A DNA stretch of 64,000 nt from Magicicada septendecula (lineage: Eukaryota; Arthropoda; Insecta; Hemiptera; Cicadidae): NCBI GenBank assembly GCA_034769895.1, contig CM068373.1, forward strand, positions 281,261,879-281,325,878, given 5' to 3'. Positions within the stretch are counted from its first letter, which is position 1. Each line of letters begins with the position of its first letter. This document shows, one piece after another, positions 44,739 through 56,232 of the stretch. The position numbers and the translations under genes were made by a program. Under the pieces are notes generated by a model. That model made no database searches. It saw only the letters and a program-made list of their open reading frames with translations, and was not told the origin of the DNA.

Positions 44739-46073
44739 TTAACTGTGGTCCATTATTTCAGGTACTCCATGTTCTCGGATTGCTGGGGTGTTCGTAATTA
44801 ATTCTCTCCTTGAAAATCTTCTTACCATCCGGCTCTCCCACTTTGCTGCTATGAAACTTTCACTTAAGTACCGGTCTTCCGTTATAATTCGTTCCTTTTT
44901 AACTAACAAGTATTGTACCTCCTCTAACATAACATAGTTGCTTATATTTAATCTCATTTCATTCCCTTTTTCCTCTGGATTATTTGCCCAATATTTGCAT
45001 GTTGTCTTCCGTCTTGAAGATACGGCTGATATTGTCTGATACACTTCCATCGTTGACACATTTAACTGGGATGTAAACTTAATTAACTCCCTCTGTTCGT
45101 TAATTGGAAGGTTGAATACATTAATTAATCCAACTGTAATCATCTCCCATTCTTCCTTGGTATTTATTATTCTCTTTCTACATGTTTTTATTATTTTCTT
45201 GGTCTTCTTTTCCACGGTTTGAACATCCTTTTTGTTGTGGCTATTTTTATTTTCCGATAGCATTACACCTTGGTATTCTGTAATTTCTATTTCCTTCATC
45301 CTCTCTTCTGTATTCGGACTTACTTTAATACCTTCTAAAGTGCTGTCCAATGTTTCATCCAAATTATTGGAACTATGGTCCATTTGTTTATTTGTCTCCT
45401 CTTTGTATGTATCTGCTTTTTGGATACGCGTATTAACATTTTCAAACTTCTCTCCGAAAGTTTTCCATATCTCCTTATTGAACTTCTCCATTTTACACTC
45501 AAATTGTTTTAAATTCTCATTATTCTCTTCAAATTTTGCATTCATCTCTTCTCTTTGCCCTTCAACCGCTTCCTTCAGTTCATGGTATTGTTCATTCATG
45601 GTTTGTTTTAAGTTTTCCTCCTGTTTCTCAAAATTCTCCTTATTTTCCTCATTGGTTTGTTTCAAGGCTTCCTCCTGTTTTCTAAAATTTTCATCTATTT
45701 TGTTATTGGTTTGCTTTGAAGTTTCCTCCTGTTTTCTAAAATTTTCATCTATTTTGTCAAATTTTTTCTCCTGTCTCCTAAAATTTTCTTTATTTTCTTC
45801 CATTATAATTCTTAACATCTCCTGTATGCTTATATCTTCTTTTTGGTTGGATTTATCTGGTTGATCCCCTTGGGCATCCTCTTCAATTATATCCGTTTCC
45901 GTATCCATAACTACTTCGGTTTCTTCTGTATCACCTGTCTGTTGGTCCATTTCACTGTCCGTGACTAATTCTATTTCTTGTTCCTGTCCACCTTCTTCAA
46001 TCTCCTTTTCTTCTGCCCTCTTCTTCGATTTTCCTCGGGTATTAGGCATTTCTTGTTTTCTCATAACTGCCAA
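44739..46073 (-). CDS. Gag-like coiled-coil protein of B, unit 2
   Basis: Identical in translation to the protein at 39988-41322, so both units could encode it. Its PBS is at 46136-46155, next to LTR copy 3. One difference in the leader (CTTTTCTAATT versus CTTATCTAATT) separates the units. Confidence 0.8.
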   Translation of the reverse strand: MAVMRKQEMPNTRGKSKKRAEEKEIEEGGQEQEIELVTDSEMDQQTGDTEETEVVMDTETDIIEEDAQGDQPDKSNQKEDISIQEMLRIIMEENKENFRRQEKKFDKIDENFRKQEETSKQTNNKIDENFRKQEEALKQTNEENKENFEKQEENLKQTMNEQYHELKEAVEGQREEMNAKFEENNENLKQFECKMEKFNKEIWKTFGEKFENVNTRIQKADTYKEETNKQMDHSSNNLDETLDSTLEGIKVSPNTEERMKEIEITEYQGVMLSENKNSHNKKDVQTVEKKTKKIIKTCRKRIINTKEEWEMITVGLINVFNLPINEQRELIKFTSQLNVSTMEVYQTISAVSSRRKTTCKYWANNPEEKGNEMRLNISNYVMLEEVQYLLVKKERIITEDRYLSESFIAAKWESRMVRRFSRRELITNTPAIREHGVPEIMDHS

Positions 46074-46158
46074 CGATAATTAGATTTTTTGATATATATT
46101 TTTTATTAAATATCAAAATTCTTATCTAATTACCGCCCTTTTACGTTGAGCGCCAATT

Positions 46159-48087
46159 TGTAACGTTCTGCTTTTTGATGAGGCGTCCACCACTTACGAG
46201 TGTATTGCAATTACCAGCTTCGTTAATTCCGCCCCACAGTTGTACGCCAATTCTGTAACGTACCGCTTTTTTCGTGAGGTGTAATGGAAGTGTTATTATA
46301 TGCCTCACGCAGTATGCGTCACTTTTGAATTATACTAACTGACGTTTTAAAAGGTATAAATAAAGGATTTTGTTTATCTTGTTTTACTCAATCTAAAAAG
46401 AAATCGAGAGTGTGTGATTTGTGGTCAAGGAGGGAAGTTGTTCAGCCTTATGCAGAAGAGAGAGTAAGTATCATTATTTCCACTCAGTTGAGACTATTTC
46501 TTCTGTTTGTTGTGCTGAAATTTTTTATAACTACCCACTACAATAAATTAGAACACTTTAATATTCAATATTAAATTTTCAATAATATTGCTTTATTGAT
46601 TATTGACCTTTGTCTCCTGCCATCAAAATATAGGTATCACAATTAATCGTATTAAAAAAAACATCATCTCGACTTTACCGAGTAAACATAGATCTGTCTA
46701 AGGAGCAAACATATATGTTGTTATTTACCCAATATTACGCTATAATAAAAAACATCAATTATTACATAATCCTTAATAATTCCCCAGGGTTCAGGGTGAA
46801 TTCTTTGTGTTATGAGAGTGTCAGAAATGGATAATTGCTACGCTTTACAAATACCGAAAAATTAATAAATAATTTTGTTTATTTTTCAAGTATTACGTAG
46901 TTTCCGGAATTGCCGTAAGAGAGCAGCATGTATTTGTTTACTTTGAAAAAACATATGATAAAATGAATATTTTTGTTCTATTTCACTGTTAAAAATGAGT
47001 TTTCTTCTGGACTTATTACGAAAAAATGTTTATATTACCTCGCTCCGTATTGTTCTTACTGGATTGAAGTTTTATTCTGTGATGAGGTCCGTCTTGCGTT
47101 ATTATTTCCTTTTCGTTTGGAGTATTTTCTAATTGTCTACTGGAAGTAGGCCGAACTATATTGGATCCTCAGAATGTTTTCATCCACTGGTGTTTAATGT
47201 ATATCACCATTTAATTTGGATTACTCAGGTATAATTAGTTAGTAGTCACTCTGTTTATTAATCTTGCGTGAATTTCACCTCCTCCAACGTCCAAAAAAGG
47301 TTATTTTTTATAATCTTTTGTCGCATCGCGTCTTCAACTCTCCGGTTTAGTTCAAAATTTTATATCTTATTAACAATACTTGTTATTTTTCATCACTCTT
47401 AGTAACACATAGTATTTTTATTATGTAGGCAGTTTGTGATTATTATAAATTTATATTTTATTTATGGAAAAATAATTCCCTTCCATTCCGGTTTCTTTAC
47501 TAATTTAATTTACATAATATGTTTTGGTTAATTTTTTATGACATTGTATATAAATATTTTATCATTTTATTATCATTAAATAAATTTATATATTATTTAT
47601 TTAGTCTCGAATAGTGTTCATACCCGGTACTACTTCCTGTTGCCATTTCCTTCATAGGATTATTTTAATTTTATATTATCTTTGGTAGTTAAAATTTTTA
47701 TGTCTTTTAAAATTAACCCTGGGTTTTCTTACAATCTAACACAATTATTTGAAACAATATAATATTAACTTGGGTATAACAAATTGTGGTTCATACAATA
47801 CAAATTACAATAAATAAATAAAATAACAAAAATCAATTAGTATTATTACATACTACTTCCATAGTTTTATCCTATCCAAAACATACAGCACAGTTTAGTA
47901 ATACATTAATTTCACTTTGGTTTTTCACCTCAATGGGTACACTATCACTCACTTCGCACTATATACCACTCGAATTGTTTATTATGTTGAGTGATATAAT
48001 TAAATTTTGAGCGAGCTTTAGCTTTACCCATTTCTGACTTTTATTCTCATGATTTACTTTATTGGGACCGGGTTATGTACCGTTACA
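46159..48087 (-). repeat. LTR B, copy 3 (5' LTR of the array)
   Basis: 1,929 bp, ending CCGTTACA against the AT run at 48088. Confidence 0.93.
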
Positions 48088-48105
48088 ATATATATATATA
48101 TATAT
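48088..48105. repeat. (AT)9 run between B and C
   Basis: 18 bp of AT that directly touch LTR B (...GTTACA) and LTR C (AGCAAC...). Confidence 0.97.
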
Positions 48106-49238
48106 AGCAACAATACGTTTAGCATAATTTTAGACATCTACGAGAGGACGCAGGGACAACACATGCGTCTACATCCAGCCGTTCATCATCAAGACTAGAG
48201 GTCCACGTCAGAACTCAGCATCCAGGAGACGGTGCGAGGAATTCAACGACGTAGAGACAAGAGGAGCTGATACCGAAGAGGATCAACAAACTCGAGAGTC
48301 CAGCTGACGGTAACAACAAATTTAAATGGGTGCAGAAAAATGCAGGTGAACTCGAACATTTATTTAATATTATAAATGACCCTGAAGTCTATTACCAAAA
48401 GCTAGTTTCCATTTCCAAGTTTATAAGAACATTAATATATTTTTTTAACTTAAAGAATGAATAAATAATTGTTAAATATATAAATGAGAATAGAGAATAT
48501 CATAGTAGTAATCTCATAATTGAATGGTCAAGAAAGAACCATAGTTTATTATATTTTGTAATTAATTAGATGAATAAATTTTAAATATGAGATTTACGTA
48601 ATGGTTAATTAATTGAGACATTAAAATTAGAAAATTAACGAAAATAAGGTTCTCTATTAATATTTTAATTAATATTTGAATTAATTAAAAGTTTCATTTA
48701 CGTGGTATACATGGAAAACCACACTTGTAAAGACTAGATCAATATTTAAATGTTATACGTATTAATTACGTTTCCTATTATATTTATATGTGTTATATGT
48801 ATATGTCTGTGTACTATTTCAGGTCATATATAATGTATGTGTGTATACACTATGTTTTAGAAGTATAAGAAATCAGAGTTAAACACATTATGAGTATATT
48901 ATATTCGGGTTGAATATAAGGGTTCATATAACAAGAAACCCACATTGAACAATTTAAATAACATGACAATTTGCGATTTTTGATTAAATCAAATGAATAT
49001 GCTTTTCTTGAAACAGTCGTACTAATTTCACAACCAGTACTCAATCCTCTGTACTCTTTACTTGTAAATTAAAACTTATAACGTTATTCACGCGCTTATC
49101 CACACTCAATCAACGACCAAAGCCTGCGACCCAGCAGGGGAACATCAAGGTAAATACTGCTGAAGAAGAGTGGGTACTGCTCCGAGATGTGGGTAAGTGC
49201 GTATGTGTGAAAACTAAGTGTATAAAAATAACGTTGTA
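48106..49238 (+). repeat. 5' LTR of C, lacking U3 promoter region
   Basis: About 1,133 bp. It starts AGCAACAATACG, then jumps after TTTAGCATAA to TTAGACATCTACG. The 3' LTR has about 985 bp more here (57257-58241). It ends AACGTTGTA. The rest matches 58242-59363 closely. Confidence 0.88.
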
Positions 49239-49245
49239 TAGTAAT

Positions 49246-49419
49246 TGTCGCTGCCAATGTGGGGCCGGTATATGTTAAGTACTGTTGGTCACGTAATAAA
49301 AATAACGTTGTAACTTAATTGGCGTGCCCAACGGTGTGGCCCGACACGTAGAAAAAAATAACGTGTCGCAAAATAAATGCTAAATATCATTACAAGTAAA
49401 TGGCGCCCTGGTAATAAAG
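49246..49419 (+). other. Three tandem PBS-like sites of C
   Basis: Lys-PBS-like sequences lie at 49246 (TGTCGCTGCCAATGTGGGGC), 49320 (TGGCGTGCCCAACGGTGTGG) and 49401 (TGGCGCCCTGGTAATAAAG), spaced 74 and 81 bp. The first two are each preceded by AAAAATAACGTTGTA, the LTR end; the third by the related AAAAATAACGTGTCG. The 3' LTR ends at the first junction. Confidence 0.7.
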
Positions 49420-49648
49420 AAAGTCTAATAAATAATTAGCAAAAATATTGTAAGAAAGAATTAATAGTCAATTTGTGTAATAAATAATATTACAAATTGT
49501 TACATAAGTACAGAGAGAAAAAAAGTTGTGAAATTAATACCGATAAATAAAATTAATTTAAATAAAGAAATATAGAGTCACGGTTGACCAATACTAAAAA
49601 TATAATTCATATAACGATTTAGTTAGGACACCGTAGTCTACTATAAAA

Positions 49649-51230
49649 ATGGCGAAGCAACCGACAATGGACTTCGAAACAATGTTTAAACGACATCAAG
49701 AAGAGTTGAAGACGAATAGTGCAGAACTAAAAACTCAGTTAGAAAGTAGCAATGAATAATTAGAAAATAAATTAGGAAGATTAGAAGATAGTAATACGAG
49801 ATTAGAAACTCAAATAGAAGATAGTCGTAATAGATTAGAAATCACTATTGAAGAAGAAAAAACTCAGTTAGAAAGTAATATAGAAAGCAATAATGATGAG
49901 TTAAAAAGCAAAATAGATAGTAATAATACGAGATTAGAAGAGAAAATAGAACTCGTCAGTAATACTTTAAAAACAAAGCTTACTGCACGCGTTGAAGCAG
50001 TCGAACAGCGAGTTCAACAATCACTTAATGAACAAGCTGTAAAGATTGACAGTAAATTTAAAGAACAGCGTGAATATACTACACGTGAAACAAAAGAACA
50101 CATTCGACAACTGGCTGAACAGTGGAATGAAAAGTTTAAAATTACAAAGCAGGAGCAAGATCTCAGACACAAAGATGTAAATGAGCGCATCCTGGACAAC
50201 ACCAATAAAACAAAGGAACTCACTGTGAGGACCGAAACTGTAGAAATAGCTGTGGAGGAGGTCACGAGGAAAACTACACACCACTCCATAGAAATTAATA
50301 ACATGAAAGATGGACTACAAGAGGAGGTAGAAAAACTACGAGCAGAAGTCAAGAGACGACCCAGTGCTATGATGATGTGTGCTGCAAAGGTACACGATCG
50401 AGAGAAGATCAGTTTTAAAGGTAATAAATGGGAGAACCCCATAGAATTTTTACATAAATGTGAACGAGAAATGGCAACTATAGGAAACAAACTAAACGAC
50501 CGAGAACGTATAGAATTTGTAAGTCGACATTTCCAGGAAACACCATCCAAATGGTATACGATTGTTCGGGACCAAACAGAAACTTATGAACAGTTCAAGG
50601 CATCCTTTGAAAATCGATACTGAAATATACATACCCAGAGAGAGGTACGAGACCAGCTGGAGTATGGGCGGTATTACGTCAACAGCAAACGTTCCATGGA
50701 AGACTACATAATACAACTAGTCGAACGGTGTAAGCATCTTAGACCCAGTTTCACGGAGCACGAATTAGTATTGAAATTAAGCTACCATTTTGACAGACAC
50801 ATTGGACTTGCCGTTTATACCCAAGGAGTTAAAACCATAGAGGAACTTCTTATTCTTGTAACACAGTCATCGCAGTTTGTTAATAAACAATACGAGAGAA
50901 GAGAGAACCAGCCGCAGCAGCAGCAGTACCCTACGCATAATCCAATACAACAAAAATCGACGCAGTTTGCGAAGAGAAAAGAGAATTGGAAAGAGTATAA
51001 ACAACCCTGTGAAAACTCCACATAAAGGAGCGTACGCACATCCAGGTACGTCTAAAAAGCAATTAAAACCGTACAATGCGAATGTACAGAATATAAATGC
51101 AAATAATAATAATCATAATAATAATAAGAATAATTATGAAAATAAAAGTGTGCAACAGCTGACACGCCCGTCTACATCCAAAGAGAGAGGGGGTGAGAAG
51201 AGCACAACAAGGGAGAAGAAAAATGAATGA
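49649..51230 (+). pseudogene. gag: Gypsy C Gag
   Basis: Begins MAKQPTMDFETMFKRHQEEL. A long coiled coil follows (RLEDSNTRLETQIEDSRNRL and onward, residues of about 20-250). Capsid includes FKGNKWENPIEFLHKCEREM, PSKWYTIVRDQTETYEQFKA, then MEDYIIQLVERCKHLRPSFT and LVLKLSYHFDRHIGL. The tail is Gln- then Asn-rich (NANNNNHNNNKNNYENK) and has no CCHC knuckle. Breaks: TAA at codon 37, TGA at 50621-50623, and a frameshift near 51000. The domain order equals that of A Gag, so the two belong to one lineage. Confidence 0.85.
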
Positions 51231-51271
51231 CGGCGAGGGAGAAGCCGACGGCCAGCTCAAACAGGTTTTAA

Positions 51272-53692
51272 AAGCGACACGTATTACAACAAAATACCGG
51301 CTTGGTAAATGACCTGCACACACATGAGCTGCGCGCCACCCTAAACGATACAAACAATCCACAACAGGAAATAACGGTATCGCACACCTATTGTCCTATA
51401 TTAGGGGGGACAATAAACAATGTAAGTATGAAGATTCTCGTTGACACTTGAAGTGAGGTATCCGTAATCAGCCGGACCTGCATCAACCGGAACAAAAACC
51501 ATTTCAAACATGCACCAGTGTTACCGATTAACAATTATTACATAACAACGGCGACTAAAAATAAACAGATTGCCACACAACAAATATATTTTAATTTAAA
51601 ATGTAATGAACTTGTATGGGATATTCCTATGATAATAGTAGACAAGGTTACATATGACTGTATCATAGGTATCGACGTGTTAAATAAATTAGGAGCTGTT
51701 ATTAATTTAGAAAATAATTCAATGACATGCAAAGTTGAGGGATGACTCTACGAAATTAAATTTGAAGAAAGTCAGAACAACGTGGAAGAAGAACAGGAAC
51801 CAATCGTCATCTCCAGACCAGCTGTAAACCACGCTGCAAGTAACATCAATATGCAAGAGGACAATCAACACGAAGGAACGGAATTAATAGAAGAATTGAT
51901 ACAGGAACATCAAGATATATTTAGCGACGTTCCTACAATTACGAATGCCTATGAACACAAGATTCAGGTCACCGATCCTAATAAGTTCGTACGGAGGACA
52001 TATCCGATTCCCATTAAATATGCGGAACCAGTCGAAGAGGAAATCAGAAGAATGTAGGATAACGGCGTAATAAAGCGGTCCAACAGTAGCTTCATCAATC
52101 CTCTCGTTGTCGTCAAAAAGAAGACGGACGAAATAAGGCTGTGTTTAGACATGAGGAATCTAAATAGTGTCGTCGAAAAGGATTTTGATTGTGCACCGAA
52201 TATAGAAGAATTATTTAACAAGTGTCAAGGAGCAAAATATCTAACCAAGTTAGACTTGACTTCGTCATTTTGGCAAATTCCCATTCGTAAACAAGATCGC
52301 AAATACACTGCATTCCTGTACAAGAACAAAAGCTACCAACATCGAGTAGTACCCTTTGGATTGAGTACAACCCTCGCAGCAATTGTAAAGTGTTTGGAAA
52401 ATGCACTAGGACCAGAGGTGGAACCATACACCATGATCTTTGTGGACGACATCCTTGTAATCTCAACAACGTTGGAAGAACACCTTCAGCATCTGAACAC
52501 GATATTTCAAAAGTTCAGAGACGCTAATCTATCTTTTAAGTTAGAGAAATGTGACTTTATTAAAATTCAATAAAATTCTTAGGTCATATAATATCTGACA
52601 AGGGAATACAAACAGACCCTTGCAAGCTACAAAGTATAACGGAGTTCCTAAGACCCAAGAACATAAAAGGGTTAAGAGCATTCCTAGGACTCACGGGTTA
52701 CTACCGACGTTTTTCATCGTTATATGCGGAGAGAATCCAACCACTTCTAGAACTCACTAGAAAAGAAAGTAAATGGAAATGGGAGGTACATCATGAAGAA
52801 GCGTTCCGTGAATTGAAAAATCTATTCCTACATAACATTATGCTGCATCATCCACAACGAGAAGGACGATATATAATCTACGCAGATGCCAGTGACTATG
52901 CAGTAGGGAGTGTCCTGTATCAAGAAGATAAACACGGAGAGCTACGAGTCATCGCATACGCCAGTCGAGTCTTCAAAGGAGCAGAAAAACGCTACTGTAC
53001 GTCAGAAAAGGAAATCTTAGCGATAGTATACGCCTTGAAGCAGTTTCGTTATTATGTGTATGGAACACACTTTGAAATACACACGGATCATCAAGCGCTT
53101 TCATTTTTATTAAGTTGTAAAGCAACAAATGCACGACTAATGAGATGGATACTGGCCATACAAGAGTATTCATTCAGAATAAAATATTGTAAAGGCTCGG
53201 ATAATATAATTGCCGACACACTAAGTCGTTATGCACCACAAGAGACACAAGAAACTCATGAAGCTAAGTGGAACGATGTGAAAATATTAAATATTACTTA
53301 TCAAACAGATGATAGAGTTAAATATTTGCTAAATAATCTAGCAAGTGAACAAAATAAAGATCCGCAGATAAGTCACTTAAAATTATCAACACTATCTAGT
53401 AGGTATACGATTAAAAATAGTATATTGTATAAACTCGTCAATTACGATTGGAAAATAGTCCTATCACCAGAGATGTTAAAAACACTAACTACACCATGTC
53501 ATCAAAGTTTAGCACTGCATCTGCTTTAAAATATCATTTAGCTTTGAAGGAAGACTTCATTTTGAATAATATGTTTAGAAGAATAAAAGCAATCTTAAAA
53601 GGATGCTACGAATGTCAAACAGCACGACATCCGAATCTTCACACATATGTAGATATGCAAAATATAAAGACACAGGAAAAGGGAGAATTATA
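51272..53692 (+). pseudogene. pol: Gypsy C pol: protease, RT, RNase H, start of integrase
   Basis: Protease: SMKILVDT is followed by a TGA where the catalytic Gly should be, then IIVDKVTYDCIIGIDVLN. RT: LVVVKKKTDEIRLCLDMRNL, TKLDLTSSFWQIPI, VVPFGLSTTLAAIVK, and the catalytic TMIFVDDILVISTT. Connection: GHIISDKGI, then FLGLTGYYRRFSSL. RNase H: IIYADASDYAVGSVLYQE, TSEKEILAIVYALKQF, IHTDHQALSFLL. Integrase zinc domain: YHLALKEDFILNNM and CYECQTARH. In-frame stops at 51745 and 52057 and frameshifts near 52570 and 53520 break it. The Tc1-type insertion cuts it after 53692. FVDD replaces the commoner YVDD. Confidence 0.88.
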
Positions 53693-54169
53693 CGCTGTCC
53701 AGGCAGCGAAGGCGGCTAGAGGATTAGGAGACCCTTGGCTCACGCACGCATACTGACAGGCCGCCTAACAATAGACAGGGACCGGCACTTGACCTGCGCT
53801 GCTGTCTTTTTAAATACAGTTTACTATAATAAATTAAATTTTGTTATTCTGCTTAATCTTATAATTTTGGTCGTTCCATTTAATTCAGACTGTGATTTCA
53901 TTTAAAATAAGTCCAAACACGAAGTTTATACGACGATTTTCAAATGTTTTACTCTTATTTGTTTATTTTGAAATATTGTGATTGCTAAACTTCTGAGAAT
54001 TATTTACGCGACTGTTATTAAAAAAATGTTATTATTAAAAACTAAGATTCTGATCAATTAATTTACTTTTCAACTATTTTTCTGAGACACTCCCTTTGGA
54101 TGCCAGAAGCCGGTTAAATGGCCCTATGGTTCATTGTTGGAACTGCTAGCGGCCGATTATATCGGCCCG

Positions 54170-54994
54170 TCAAATGACACTGAGAACTGTCAGCGGCCGA
54201 TCTCGCTGGCTTTTTGTATATTCATCGTAGCGACCAGCATTCCAGATGATCAATCGTTTGCCTTTACCCAGAGGGCCGCCGAGAGTTCCTTGGATAGTGC
54301 CATCAGTCCAACCAGTGTCCCTTCTCGTGTTTTCATTGATCCAGGTCTCGTCCAAAAATATAGTGTTTGTAATATTTACTTCACGCATTTTTCTTAAGAA
54401 ATGACACCTTAACAGGGCCACTGACGGCTTTTCCACGAGGATTTTTCAGCTGCTAAATTTCTTGTACTGAAATCCCATGTCTGATAATAGCCAGCTCAGT
54501 GAAAATTTTCCTCCCATATACAGTCCAGCTTCTTGAAGTGACACACAAAGTTGTCTGAGGGTAGGCGCTTCTTTTCGAGCATAGTAGCTCAATATGTGAC
54601 GTCGAATAGCTCCTTTGTCGAAGTCATCCATGTCTGTTACTGGCCGCTTTCTCTTCAAACTTTTCTTCCGAGGAGTATGAATAATAATATTTTCCCTCTT
54701 GGTGCTGTTTAAGGTGTTATCTTGTTGATCGTCCTCAGCTGTGATTAAATCAATATCTTCAATTACACAGGGATCTTCTTTATTTTCCACACTTTTTCTA
54801 ATCTCTGCGTGGATACGTTGTATTGTTCTCAACGAAATGCCACAAGCATCTGCTGTTCTCTGCATTACTTTCTTAGTATTAAGTAAAGGACCTCCGTTAT
54901 TCTTCTCTTTCTCAAAATAGAACAGAACAGAAGCAATCATTGTTCTGCATTGAGTATGTAAAACTTGGCGTTTTTTACAAGGACTCATAATCAC
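54170..54994 (-). pseudogene. IS630/Tc1/mariner-like transposase, truncated
   Basis: Minus strand from 54994. The N-terminal DNA-binding part is helix-turn-helix-like (TADACGISLRTIQRIHAEIR). A basic segment (PRKKSLKRKRPV) and a second helical part (RRHILSYYARKEAPTLRQLC, SLSWLLSDMGFQYKKFSS) follow. An in-frame TGA sits near 54443. The same frame then gives the first catalytic Asp in TIFLDETWINEN, then WTDG and KGKRLIIWNAGR. The sequence stops at 54170 soon after. The second Asp and Glu/Asp of the triad are missing, so the C-terminal third is deleted. The element cannot mobilise itself. Confidence 0.75.
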
Positions 54995-55825
54995 AAATCA
55001 ACTATACACTAACCACAAATGAACTGATTCACTCACAATATACGCGACAGATCTGCTCTCTGACAAGACTTGCTGGTCTCACTACCCCGTGCAAGCTATT
55101 TAACGACTAATCAGCGGGTAATCAGTGACTCACTCGGGGTACCCGGTACACGAGCAATGACCTCTACTGTTTGTTGGTTTAAGGGTGAATACCCTCTCTA
55201 TCGGGAAAAATGACTATAGCGACCAAGTGTAAACCAAGTAAGGAAGGGACGTCTCTCTTGCATGTTACTGAAATCTGTAATACCGGTAATTATTTTCCAA
55301 ATTACGGGATACAATAATACACATTTAATTTCTGACGCGCTACCTCGTCCTCTCAAGTTATAGTTAAAGTTTAATAACATGGACAGTAATTTTTTAATAT
55401 ATTTACATAGACACATATCACATTTCATTTTGTGTGTCTGTAAAACAATAATATATAATATTTTTATAATAAATAACATTTTTAAAAGTTCGTGCTAGTA
55501 AAAAGACAAACAATTATTTCGATTACGTATAACAACTATTATTTCATATATTGTTTATTTGAAATAAAAATATGAGGTTTGAAAATAATCTTTATATCTA
55601 TATATTAAAATCTGTTACATATGTTGATTAATTTTTTCAGTATTATAACAATAAAGAGGTGGGTCGTCAATCTGCTCTTTATCGAGTATCACAATCGGTG
55701 AATCGGAAGTTAAAAAAAAAATAATAATAAAAAAAATAAAATGGCCAAGGCGAGATTTTAAGATTCTCGTAATTTCGAGGTCAAGTTCTAAAATCAAAAA
55801 TCAATTTATAAAAATATTTCATATT
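54995..55825. other. Non-coding interior of the Tc1-type element
   Basis: AT-rich sequence between the transposase start and the right TIR. Nothing recognised. Confidence 0.6.
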
Positions 55826-56232
55826 AAAGGGAGTGTCACAGAAAAATAGTTGAAAAATAAATAAGATGATCAGTAACTTAGTTTTTAATAATCATCATTT
55901 TTAATAATAGTCGCTTAGATGGTGTTCTAAAGTTTAACAATAACAATAGTTCAAAATAAACAAATAAATGTAAAACATTTGAATATCGCCATAAAAACTT
56001 CGTGTTTGGACTTATTTTAAATGAAATTACAGTCTGAATTCAATGGAACAATCAAAATTAAAAGTTTAAGCACGACAATAAATTTTAATTTATTCTAGTG
56101 GACTGTAACTAAAAAGACAGCAGCGCAGGTCAAAGGCCTGTCCCTGTCTATTGTTAGGCGGCCTGTCAGTGTGTGTGTGTGTGAGTGAGGGTCTCCTAAT
56201 CCTCTAGCCGCCTTCACTGCCTGGACAGCGTA

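Larger units (their letters stand above)
36656..48087 (-). mobile_element. Non-autonomous LTR element B, tandem LTR-int-LTR-int-LTR
   Basis: Three LTRs (36656-38585, 41408-43336, 46159-48087) alternate with two internal domains (38586-41407 and 43337-46158), a repeat period of about 4,751 bp. Each internal domain holds, on the minus strand, a Lys-type PBS, a 444-codon Gag-like ORF, a hairpin array and a polypurine tract GGGGGGGCTTTA. No protease, RT or integrase is present. Outer flanks are AT runs on both sides. The two units are almost identical, so the tandem is recent, or it is an assembly product. Confidence 0.92.
53693..56230. mobile_element. Tc1/mariner-superfamily transposon with ~405-bp TIRs
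   Basis: Inverted copies 53693-54099 and 55826-56230 begin CGCTGTCCAGGCAGYGAAGG, with TA on both outer sides (53691-53692 and 56231-56232). The arms are similar throughout (for example GACAGCAGCGCAGGTCAA and AATAAGTCCAAACACGAAG) but have point and indel differences. A broken transposase lies inside on the minus strand. It interrupts the integrase of C between the zinc domain and the DDE core. Confidence 0.85.

Noticed and set aside
48850..49044. 64-codon minus-strand ORF repeated at 58961-59155
   Set aside because: It lies inside LTR C and is duplicated only because the LTR is. No domain.
51231..51300. A possible -1 slip site between gag and pol of element C (GGTTTTAAAAGC)
   Set aside because: It is not a valid X XXY YYZ heptamer in the gag phase, and the pol frame has a stop at that point. 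With nearby decay I cannot place a signal.
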